64,000 nt of DNA from Roseimicrobium sp. ORNL1 (GTDB taxonomy: Bacteria; Verrucomicrobiota; Verrucomicrobiia; Verrucomicrobiales; Verrucomicrobiaceae), in assembly GCF_011044495.1 (NCBI RefSeq), contig NZ_CP049143.1:4216001-4280000 (forward strand). The letters run 5' to 3'. Within the stretch, counting starts at the first letter, position 1. Each line of letters starts with the position of its first letter. The notes beneath the pieces are model-generated. The model was not told the origin of the DNA. It was given only the letters and a program-made list of their open reading frames with translations, and did no database searches. Shown one piece after another: positions 53,379-61,567 of this stretch. The position numbers and the translations under genes were made by a program.

Positions 53379-55865
53379 TCACGCCCGAGGCAGTTCCAAT
53401 ACAAAGCTGGCGCCCGCACCAGAGGGGCTCTTCTCCAGGCTCAATTTACCACCAAGCGCCTTGCTGAGACGTTCACACAAAGCCAGCCCCAAGCCCACGC
53501 CGGGGGCGGAGTGTGCCGCCTTGTCCGCGCTCTTGTGGAAGGGACGGAAAACTCTTCGACGCTCCTGCGGGGAAATGCCGGCTCCGTGGTCGCGCACGCG
53601 TAACATGGCAAGCGGTCCGCGTGTGGCAGCCTGCACATGAATGGTCTTGTCCGCCGCGCGCGGAGCCGCGTACTTGCAGGCGTTGTCCACGAGGTTGAAG
53701 AGAATCTGCTCCAATGCGGCCACATCCACGCGCAGCATGGTTTTGCGCTCTTCCTCACTAGCATCCACGGCAATCTCCATGCCAGCCTGCTCCGCGCGCT
53801 GACGCAAACGCGGTACCACGCGATCGAGAATGTCTCCGATGCTCACACTCTCCACCTGGGCACGGGCGCTGCCACGCTCGATGCGGGCATACGCGAGCAC
53901 ATTCTCCACGAGGTGGCTCAATCTCCCCGCCTCCGCCTCCAGTGTGCCGAGGTAGTTCTTTTTCTGCTCTTCATCCCGCACCATGCCGCTCGCGAGCATT
54001 TCCGAATACAGGCGGAAGGTGGTGAGCGGCGTACGCAACTCATGTGTCACCGCGGAAACGAAAGCCGCGCGGCGCTCACTCAATGCCACCGTACCGAAGA
54101 GCACTGCACCGACCGCGATTCCCGCCAGACCGACGCAGCACCACGCCACCGCGAGCGAAGAGCGCATGGGCGTCCAAAAAGGAACGCGCACGGTGGCAAA
54201 GGTTCCGGTCACCAACCTCACCGGCAGTGAAGCAAGACGAAGCGGATCATCCAGCACCGGCTGATCCGGCAACGCATTGGTTGCAGGCACCAGTGTGGCA
54301 TTGGGGAAAAGGTCACGCACTTGAGCAAGCCACTGATCACGCAGCTTCGGCCAGTCCAGCCACACGCCTTGCAGCACGCGGGAACCGTCGAGCGTGGCTT
54401 CACGCGTAAGTAGCAAGGTGTCCTCAATCCAGAATCCCTGGAGTGGCTTCGCGGTGGCGATCAGAGGCGTAGTCGCGGGAGGTGCAGGCTGCGGCGCGGC
54501 GGGCGCCACGGTGACCGGCGAAGAAGGCATGGTGAAAATCGGTGCATTCGCCGACAATCTCGTATTCGCCTCAAGGGTACCGGCATTGGCTACGACCTGC
54601 GGCTGGGGATCGGGGAATGATGGCTGCTGCGCCCCACCCAAGGTGCCTCGTAGATCGCTCTTCTTCGCCGCCTCCATGTCGATCTGTCCCTGCTGCTTCG
54701 GGAGTGCCTGGTCGAGTTGGAGATGCTGGGAGCGGTCCGCCCCCACGGCGCTGTCACGCTGCTGTGGCACTTCCATCTGCTTTTGACCGGACATGGCGAC
54801 GGACGATTGGAGTTCACCCCTGAATCCGCCGGCCTGTTCCGTGGGCTTCGCATCTGAAGTGCTGGCGTTGCCTTTCTTGGTGACAGCCGCCTTGGGGCGA
54901 CCGGGTGCGGACGATGAGGGGGAAGACGAAGAAGAGGACAACTGCAGGTCCCCTTCCTTCTTTTCCACACCTTCACTGGAGCTCCAATTCCTCACCTGGG
55001 AGGCTGCCCTACCCTCCTTCGTCTGAAGTTGCTGGGGAAGAGTCTCCACCTTCTGGGACTCCACAATGTTCTTCCTCAGGGCGTTTTCATACATGAAGGA
55101 ACTCCCCTGAGCGTACGTGTCCTTGCCCAGGGTCTGCTGCTCAACGGCCTTGGCAGGAACAGGAACGGGAGCAGCCACAGGTTCGCCCGGAGACGGTACA
55201 ACGACGGTGCCGCTGTTCACCACAGGCGCACCGGCTGGAAGATTCTTCGGATCGAAGGAGTTCCAGGCACACAGTATTTGTCCATTGCTCAAGAGCGCAG
55301 GCGCCGCGCTGACTTCATCGCGCATGATTTCTCGCCCGGATACTTGCGGAGTGCCCAACCGTTCGCCATTCCCCGGCTTGGCCAGCAAGTTGCGAAGCTG
55401 TTGCAGACGCGTCTCCGCGTTCTGGATGTCCGCAGGGTCCAGATAGTTCTGCAGGGCCAGGGTACGCGCATTGCCCGAAGGCGCCTGGGGAGAAGAAGCA
55501 CGGCCCTGACCATCAAGCTGGAAATGGAGCATCACCAGATCCGGCGGCACGCCCAGGAGCGGAGAGGGAGCGAGCACTTCGCCCTTCTTCACCTCGGTAT
55601 TGTCGCGATTGAAAAAGCCCTCCGGCGCATGGAAGGCGCGGAAGGCTTCGGGCGGTCGAGCATTCTCACGAATCACCAGGGTACTGGCCTGGAAATCGAG
55701 ACGCCACAAGGCAAGGCGCACGCGCTCCTTGTTCGCCGCTTCTTGAGCCGTATTCTGCCGCTCACGCTCCAGATTGAGCGTATGCAGGGTCACCCAGCCC
55801 ATCGCTCCAAACAGAAGAGCGAGACATCCGAGAAATACCAGCCAGGTGTGAACGGGGCGATTCAT
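53379..55865 (-). CDS. Sensor histidine kinase with a long low-complexity extracytoplasmic region
   Basis: An 828-residue membrane histidine kinase. The N-terminal membrane helix (about 8-28) and a second near 575-598 frame a large periplasmic region whose middle (about 230-480) is Gln/Ser/Pro/Ala-rich, with a serine-only run near residue 320. The cytoplasmic part has the H box VTHELRTPL with phospho-accepting His608, N box LVDNACKYA with Asn728, and G boxes DHGAGISP and GVGLGLAL. The kinase controls the response regulator encoded just upstream, whose gene overlaps the kinase start by four bases (ATGA). The ligand is unknown, and there is no HAMP or PAS domain. Confidence 0.92.
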   Translation of the reverse strand: MNRPVHTWLVFLGCLALLFGAMGWVTLHTLNLERERQNTAQEAANKERVRLALWRLDFQASTLVIRENARPPEAFRAFHAPEGFFNRDNTEVKKGEVLAPSPLLGVPPDLVMLHFQLDGQGRASSPQAPSGNARTLALQNYLDPADIQNAETRLQQLRNLLAKPGNGERLGTPQVSGREIMRDEVSAAPALLSNGQILCAWNSFDPKNLPAGAPVVNSGTVVVPSPGEPVAAPVPVPAKAVEQQTLGKDTYAQGSSFMYENALRKNIVESQKVETLPQQLQTKEGRAASQVRNWSSSEGVEKKEGDLQLSSSSSSPSSSAPGRPKAAVTKKGNASTSDAKPTEQAGGFRGELQSSVAMSGQKQMEVPQQRDSAVGADRSQHLQLDQALPKQQGQIDMEAAKKSDLRGTLGGAQQPSFPDPQPQVVANAGTLEANTRLSANAPIFTMPSSPVTVAPAAPQPAPPATTPLIATAKPLQGFWIEDTLLLTREATLDGSRVLQGVWLDWPKLRDQWLAQVRDLFPNATLVPATNALPDQPVLDDPLRLASLPVRLVTGTFATVRVPFWTPMRSSLAVAWCCVGLAGIAVGAVLFGTVALSERRAAFVSAVTHELRTPLTTFRLYSEMLASGMVRDEEQKKNYLGTLEAEAGRLSHLVENVLAYARIERGSARAQVESVSIGDILDRVVPRLRQRAEQAGMEIAVDASEEERKTMLRVDVAALEQILFNLVDNACKYAAPRAADKTIHVQAATRGPLAMLRVRDHGAGISPQERRRVFRPFHKSADKAAHSAPGVGLGLALCERLSKALGGKLSLEKSPSGAGASFVLELPRA

Positions 55866-56593
55866 GCCTGCATCTCTGTTCCGGTCACAGCAGGACTCCC
55901 GCCGCCGTCGAAGCGGTACCCCTTGCCACGCACGGTCACGATCAGTACGGGCGAGGCGGCGTCATCCTTCAGCTTCTGGCGCAGGTTCGCCACATGCATG
56001 TCCACCGTGCGGGTCTCGGTATGATTGGGTGTGATACGCCACACGTGCTGGAGCAGTTCATCGCGGGAGACCACCCGGCCGCGATTCTGGGAGAAATAGC
56101 GCAGCAACTCACGCTCACGATCCGAGAGCTCGGTGCGGGTGCCGTCCGCATAGCGCAGCTCTCCGGTGGCGAAATCCGCCGTGCCACAGGGGAGTTTCGC
56201 CTTTTCCTGCACCGGCTGCCTCTCCGGCGCGCGGCGCAGCACCGCATCCACCCGGGCCAGCAGCTCACGCACGCTGAAGGGCTTCACCACATAATCATCC
56301 GCCCCCAGGCGCAGGCCACGCACGCGGTCATTCTCCTCGCCACGGGCGGAGAGGATGATCACCGGCGTGCCGGGACGCTCGGCGCGCAGGGCCTTGAGAA
56401 TGTCAAACCCGCTGGCGTGCGGCAGCACGAGGTCCAGAAGCATGAGGTCGAAGGTGGCCGTGAGCGCCAGCCGCGTGCCCTCCTTGCCATCGGCAGCAGT
56501 CAGAGTGGTGTAGCCCGCGAACTGAAGCGCATCCTGAACGCCACGGCGGATGGCGGCGTCATCTTCCACGACGAGAACGGTACGGGAGGGCAT
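55862..56593 (-). CDS. OmpR/PhoB-family response regulator
   Basis: A 243-residue regulator. The receiver domain (about 1-120) has the acidic pocket Glu10/Asp11/Asp12 with phosphoacceptor Asp54 (MLLDLVLP), Ser82 and Lys104 (VVKPF). The C-terminal winged-helix DNA-binding domain (about 135-235) contains LSDRERELLRYF, VVSRDELLQHVW and TVDMHVANLRQKL, ending in VRGKGYRF. It is first in a two-gene operon with the histidine kinase, with start-stop overlap. Target genes cannot be read from the sequence; the gene itself may be autoregulated from the 268-base region upstream, shared with the divergent MFS gene. Confidence 0.94.
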   Translation of the reverse strand: MPSRTVLVVEDDAAIRRGVQDALQFAGYTTLTAADGKEGTRLALTATFDLMLLDLVLPHASGFDILKALRAERPGTPVIILSARGEENDRVRGLRLGADDYVVKPFSVRELLARVDAVLRRAPERQPVQEKAKLPCGTADFATGELRYADGTRTELSDRERELLRYFSQNRGRVVSRDELLQHVWRITPNHTETRTVDMHVANLRQKLKDDAASPVLIVTVRGKGYRFDGGGSPAVTGTEMQA

Positions 56594-56861
56594 GGCGAAG
56601 GTATGGGGGCTACTCTAACACGAGCAAACTGAACGGGACAAGACAAGCTCCCACCGCCGCCCGTTCATTTCTGTAAAGGCTGGGTAAAAAGTTAGAGGGC
56701 AAGGGTTAGGGGCTACGAGTGATGCGCAGGGACAAAACAACCACCCAAGATTTTCTTCCTAACTCCTAACCCATAACTCTTAACTCCCATTTGCAACTAT
56801 CCCGACCCTCCGCTTCGTTCACGCCTTTCGCCCGCTGACGCTGACTGACAGAGACCACCTG

Positions 56862-58154
56862 ATGTCGAGCCCTCACCTCCCGCACTTACAACGCAACTTC
56901 TGGATGCACTGCCTGGAAGGTGGGTTCTACATGGCGGGGCTCGCCTTCCTGGCTCCGGAGACGGTGCTGCCGGTTTTTGTAAAAGACCTCGGCGGACCCA
57001 ACTGGCTCATCGCCCTGCTACCGGTGATTCTGCCGGCCATGTTTGCCCTGCCCGGCCTGGTCTCCGCGCCGTATGTGGAGCAGCTTCACCGGCACAAGCC
57101 TTTTGTCTGTGGCTTCGGGGTGCTGCAGCGTCTGCCATATCTCATCGCCGGGATCTTCATGCTGCTGGCTCCCCAGGCGGCGGGATTCATTCTCCCGGTA
57201 GTCGTGCTCACGCCCATCATGTCCGGACTGGTGGGAGGGGTGGCGGTACAGGCATGGATGGAAATGGTCACGCGCATGATCCCGGAGCACCTGCGAGCCT
57301 CCGGCTGGGCCATTCGCTATTTAATACAAGGCATCATCGGCCTGTCGGCTGGCCCGGTGATTCATTGGATGTTCACCCATCATCCCGGAGTGCAGGGGTA
57401 TGCGTGGCTGCACCTCATCTGCTTTGGGTTTCTATTCCTCTCAGCCATCTCGCAATGGAGCATGAAGGAAGCCGTGGGTACGAATCTGCTCCGCCTTCCC
57501 CGCCCCTCCTACGGCGCCTACATCCGCGAACTGCCCAAACTTCTCTCCTCGCAGCCGAAGCTGAAACGCTTCATCCTCGTGCGGTTCACCGGCACAGGGT
57601 ACCTCATGATGGTGGCCTTCCTGAGTATCCACGCCCTCACCGTGACTGGCCGGAGCACCGCGGACGCTGGCCTTTTGCTGCTCGCTCAGATGATCGGCGC
57701 GCTCTTCGGCAATATCTTCGCCGGATGGTGGGGCAATCGCCACGGCGGACGCCTCGTGATGCTCTTCTCACGGGCGCTTTGCCTGGCTCTGTGCCTCTCG
57801 CTGCCGTGGGTCACGAGTTTCACCGGATTTCTGGTCGTCTTCTTCGTGTGGGGTTTCGGAGTTTTTGCTGAGCGCGTGGGAGATCTCACCTTCGTGGCTG
57901 AACTTTGCCCGCATCGCCGTCGCCCCACGTACCAATCCATCATGAGTTTCTGCCAGGCCATCAGTCTGATCACCGCAGTGCAGATCGGCGGCCTGATCTA
58001 CAGCGCCACACAGAACTTCTTTGCCCTGGTGACGCTCTGCGGCGTCTTCGCGGCAGTGTCGATGGGCATACTTCTGACGATTCCCGAGGTAAGAGTCAAA
58101 GCAAAGACTGGACATGCATCGCCCGCCATGGGTGAAGATGCGCCGATGGTGTGA
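56862..58154 (+). CDS. Major facilitator superfamily transporter
   Basis: A 430-residue inner-membrane protein with about twelve hydrophobic segments and 2 x 6 symmetry. Family hints are LVSAPYVEQLHRHKP and RLPYLIAGIFMLL in the first half, and GNIFAGWWGNRHGGRLVM (motif A-like G-x3-D/N-R-x-G-R) between helices 8 and 9. FWMHCLEGGFYMAGLAFLAPE at the N-terminus is characteristic of a set of unassigned MFS proteins. The substrate is unknown. It is divergent from the two-component operon; an 74-base gap separates it from the Clp-like gene downstream on the same strand. Confidence 0.87.
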   Translation: MSSPHLPHLQRNFWMHCLEGGFYMAGLAFLAPETVLPVFVKDLGGPNWLIALLPVILPAMFALPGLVSAPYVEQLHRHKPFVCGFGVLQRLPYLIAGIFMLLAPQAAGFILPVVVLTPIMSGLVGGVAVQAWMEMVTRMIPEHLRASGWAIRYLIQGIIGLSAGPVIHWMFTHHPGVQGYAWLHLICFGFLFLSAISQWSMKEAVGTNLLRLPRPSYGAYIRELPKLLSSQPKLKRFILVRFTGTGYLMMVAFLSIHALTVTGRSTADAGLLLLAQMIGALFGNIFAGWWGNRHGGRLVMLFSRALCLALCLSLPWVTSFTGFLVVFFVWGFGVFAERVGDLTFVAELCPHRRRPTYQSIMSFCQAISLITAVQIGGLIYSATQNFFALVTLCGVFAAVSMGILLTIPEVRVKAKTGHASPAMGEDAPMV

Positions 58155-58228
58155 TCCTTATCTTATCTTCGTGAATCACGCGCAAAGACACTGGCATTTC
58201 GTACGCGTTTCGTGTTGGATGCGCGCTC

Positions 58229-61200
58229 ATGTCTGAAGTCTCCGCCACACTGCATCTCGTCACCCGCACTCTGGAAGACAGTGCGGAGGGGGCGTCGCAG
58301 TTGTTCATCGAGTTTCTGTTGTTTCCCGAGCTGTCGACGCTGGCACATCGTGAACGCCGGGCTCGCTTTGCGTTGATTGATGTAGGCGAGGAACTTCTCA
58401 AGGCGCTTCCGCTCGATGAAATCAGCAGGCGGCTGGTGCTCGGCCAGCCGGAGATTACGACGATCGAGCTGTCGGTGGCCCCAGGCAAACGCACCGAAGC
58501 TTGGCGCGAGCCCATGGATATCCAGCTCGATGCGCTGATTTGGGAGCAGGGCGGACAGATGATTGCCGTGATTCCTGCGCTTTCCATTTCGGTCATCGCG
58601 CCAAACCGAGGCACCCTGCCCGAGATGCTCAAGGAGCATGCGCTCTCCGCCATCAAGCGCGATGGATGGAATACATCCCACCTGCAGATGGCGCTGCTGC
58701 AGCGCGGCACTTTCAAGCTGCAGTCCCTTCCCTGGACTCCACTACTCGAATCCACGCGCGACAGATGGAAGCGTCTGAATACCACGGAGAAGGGCCCTGA
58801 CGCCGTGGAGCAGCTCTGCACACGCATGGAGGGTCCCTTCATGCAACAGGCGTATGAGATGCAGGGAACCCTGGCGCATCTCGCGCGCATCCTTTCGCTT
58901 CCGGACAAACCAAGCATTCTCCTGATGGGCCCCGGCGGCGTGGGCAAAACAGCCCTGGTGCAGGAGCTGGTGCGGCGCAGTGGAGATCTTAAACTCGGTG
59001 AAAAGACCCTCTACCGCAGCAGCGGTTCGCGTCTCATCGCGGGAGCATGCGGCTTTGGCATGTGGCAGAAGCGGTGCCGTGACTTGGTAGAGTCTGCGAA
59101 ACAAAAGCCCATCATCCTCTTCCTGGGAAATCTCTTTGAGCTGATGAATGTGGGTCAGAGCTCCGCGGGCTCGGAGAGCATCGCGAGCTTCCTGCGTCCG
59201 CATCTCGTCCGGCGGGACATCCAGGTCATCGTGGAGTGCACGCCGGAGCAGATGGCGGTGATCGAGAAGAATGATCCGCGTCTCAGTGAAGCCTTCCGCA
59301 TCCTGAAAGTGGAAGAGCCCTCGCGCGAAGCGGAAAGCGCCATCCTGCTCTCCTCCTCCATCAAGATGGGTCGCGATCGGGGACGCTTCACGCGCGATGC
59401 CCTCCAGCGCATTGCTACGCTGCACCATCGCTTCATGGGATACGCGGCCTTTCCGGGAGCACCACTGCGCTTCATGCAGCGCCTGCATGAAGCTGCGGAG
59501 AAGGATACCCTCATCGAGGAAGCGGAGGTGTATGCCGCATTCTCCGCGGAGACTGGCATGCCGCGCCATCTACTCGATCCACAGCAACCACTCGACCTTG
59601 CTGAGACGCGAACCTGGTTTCAGCGGCGCGTGCAGGGGCAGGATGCTGCGGTGGACGTCATCGTGAGTGTCATCGCCCAATTGAAGGCCGGACTCACCCG
59701 CCCCGGCAGGCCGCTGGCTTCGCTACTTTTCATCGGCCCCACCGGTACAGGCAAGACGGAGATGGCCAAGGCGCTGGCCGAGTTTCTCTTCCAAAGCCCC
59801 GAGCGCATGATCCGTCTGGACATGAGTGAGTATGGCCAGCCATGGAGTGCGCAACGCCTGGTGAGTGGTCGTCACGATGGCAAGGAAGGCATTCTCACCG
59901 CCGCAGTGCGTGAGCAGCCTTTCAATGTGTTGCTGCTGGATGAATTTGAAAAAGCGGATGCGTCTGTCTTCGACCTGCTGCTGCAAGTTCTTGGCGAGGC
60001 ACGCCTCACGGATGCGGCAGGGCGCACTGCGGACTTCAGCAATTGCGTGGTCATCATGACCTCGAACCTCGGCGCCCAGGAGTATGCACTCGGACGCATG
60101 GGATTTGATGCGAACGGCAGCGCGCTGCGGGATGCGGTGGAGCATTTCACCTCCGCAGTGCAGAAAACGTTGCGACCGGAAATGTTCAACCGCATCGATC
60201 GCATTGTGCCGTACCAACCGCTGTCGGAGGAGGTCGTGCTTTCGCTGACACGTCGGGAAATCGATGCCGTTTCCCTGCGGTCAGGATTCGCCAGCAGGAA
60301 GCTCCGCCTGCAGGTGACGGAGCCCGCACTGCGACACCTGGCCGCAAAGGGATATGACCCGCGCTACGGTGCACGCCCCTTGAAGCGCCGTGTGGCGGAG
60401 GAATTGCTCGTGCCACTCTCTTCCCTTGTGCAGAATGTGGAAGGACCTGCCACGCTGCGGGTGGAGCTGGATGTGGATGGGCGCTTGAGTATCGAAAGCC
60501 CCCAGCCTGCCCCGGGCACAAATGCAGCTCCGGTCGCCAGTGCTTCGCTCACGCGAGCGGACTTGCAGTCGCGCATCTTCCTCGCGGCAAACATACGCCG
60601 GGCCTACCAGCGTCTGCTCATTTCCACCATGACGAACGGACTCGCGGCCAAAGCCAAGCTGATGGAGCAACGTCTGCGCGCCCAGCGCATGAAAGACCGC
60701 GTGGCCAGGAGAAGCAAAGACACGTGGCAGGGTCACGATCCCGAGCTGGACCGCCTCAAGACCTGTCTCAGTCGCATGCAGGGCGAAGCCAATATCCAGC
60801 TCGCGCGTGAGGAGGCCCTCATCCTCGCGCTGAACCGGGAGGAGTTGGAGATTCTGCGACAACGGGAGCCACTGACCATGACAGGGTGGGAGGATCTGGT
60901 GCTGGAGACCTTTGCCCTGTGGCAACCACCGCCGAAGCGGCTCGTCTTTGTGATTCGTGGCCAGCCAGGCAAGGCGCTCTTCCGCTTTGCCAGGGTGTAT
61001 CACGATGCCGCCGTTGAACTCGGAGCCTCCGTGCGACTCGGGCTGTTTCACAAAAAGACGCCAGCGCGCCTGCTGACGGAGGATGCACTCCGCGTGCTGG
61101 CGGACGCTCCTCCCTCCACGCGCGAGCAGGAGGTACTCTGGCACACCGATGCCGAATCCATCAGCGCCATCGCCCTGTGGATCGAAGGCACCAACGCCGC

Positions 61201-61567
61201 CATGCATTTGAAAAACGAAACCGGCATTCACCTCTCCAGAGCAAAACGCAAATCAAAGGACGAAGAGACCTCGGATAAGAAAATGGATTCTTCTGTGCAA
61301 AGTGATCCGCAGAAGGACGACTGGGCATGCCGCATCGATATCCAGGTACCGGAGAATCATCTCCCGGAGCTAAGCAAATTCACCCTGCTGTTGCAGGATC
61401 TGGCGGGGCTGCCGGACGTGGAGTCCGGTGTGATCTGCCGCCAGTATGATCCCGTGCGCCTGATCGTACGCGAAGGTTCCGCCAACACGCGAAAGGAAGG
61501 TCGCTTTGAGAAGAGCTGGCTTCTGCAAACCTTGAGAGCGACAGCCCTGGCCGAGGCACTCGCATGA
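58229..61567 (+). CDS. ClpB-like double-AAA+ ATPase with a PCRF-like C-terminal region
   Basis: A 1112-residue protein. Residues about 1-210 form an N-domain of unknown type. The first AAA module has Walker A GPGGVGKT (about 233-240), but the Walker B site reads ILFLGNLFEL, where the acidic pair of a working ATPase is replaced by Gly-Asn. The second AAA module is complete: GPTGTGKT (about 503-510), LLLDEFEKAD, MTSNLG, arginine finger LRPEMFNRID, sensor-2 GYDPRYGARPLKR, as in ClpA/ClpB D2. The C-terminal 340 residues are helical, and residues about 975-1000 (SAIALWIEGTNAAMHLKN, then ETGIHLS) resemble the PCRF domain of release factors (E-x-G-V-H-R-L region). The gene overlaps the next by four bases. 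Function unknown; a protein-remodelling machine is inferred. Confidence 0.82.
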   Translation: MSEVSATLHLVTRTLEDSAEGASQLFIEFLLFPELSTLAHRERRARFALIDVGEELLKALPLDEISRRLVLGQPEITTIELSVAPGKRTEAWREPMDIQLDALIWEQGGQMIAVIPALSISVIAPNRGTLPEMLKEHALSAIKRDGWNTSHLQMALLQRGTFKLQSLPWTPLLESTRDRWKRLNTTEKGPDAVEQLCTRMEGPFMQQAYEMQGTLAHLARILSLPDKPSILLMGPGGVGKTALVQELVRRSGDLKLGEKTLYRSSGSRLIAGACGFGMWQKRCRDLVESAKQKPIILFLGNLFELMNVGQSSAGSESIASFLRPHLVRRDIQVIVECTPEQMAVIEKNDPRLSEAFRILKVEEPSREAESAILLSSSIKMGRDRGRFTRDALQRIATLHHRFMGYAAFPGAPLRFMQRLHEAAEKDTLIEEAEVYAAFSAETGMPRHLLDPQQPLDLAETRTWFQRRVQGQDAAVDVIVSVIAQLKAGLTRPGRPLASLLFIGPTGTGKTEMAKALAEFLFQSPERMIRLDMSEYGQPWSAQRLVSGRHDGKEGILTAAVREQPFNVLLLDEFEKADASVFDLLLQVLGEARLTDAAGRTADFSNCVVIMTSNLGAQEYALGRMGFDANGSALRDAVEHFTSAVQKTLRPEMFNRIDRIVPYQPLSEEVVLSLTRREIDAVSLRSGFASRKLRLQVTEPALRHLAAKGYDPRYGARPLKRRVAEELLVPLSSLVQNVEGPATLRVELDVDGRLSIESPQPAPGTNAAPVASASLTRADLQSRIFLAANIRRAYQRLLISTMTNGLAAKAKLMEQRLRAQRMKDRVARRSKDTWQGHDPELDRLKTCLSRMQGEANIQLAREEALILALNREELEILRQREPLTMTGWEDLVLETFALWQPPPKRLVFVIRGQPGKALFRFARVYHDAAVELGASVRLGLFHKKTPARLLTEDALRVLADAPPSTREQEVLWHTDAESISAIALWIEGTNAAMHLKNETGIHLSRAKRKSKDEETSDKKMDSSVQSDPQKDDWACRIDIQVPENHLPELSKFTLLLQDLAGLPDVESGVICRQYDPVRLIVREGSANTRKEGRFEKSWLLQTLRATALAEALA

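Noticed and set aside
56660-56800. Imperfect inverted similarity (GTTAGAGGGCAAGGGTTAGG versus CCTAACCCATAACTCTTAAC) in the gap before the MFS gene
   Set aside because: Only about 15 of 21 positions pair, too weak to separate from chance in a low-complexity, AAC/TTA-rich stretch.
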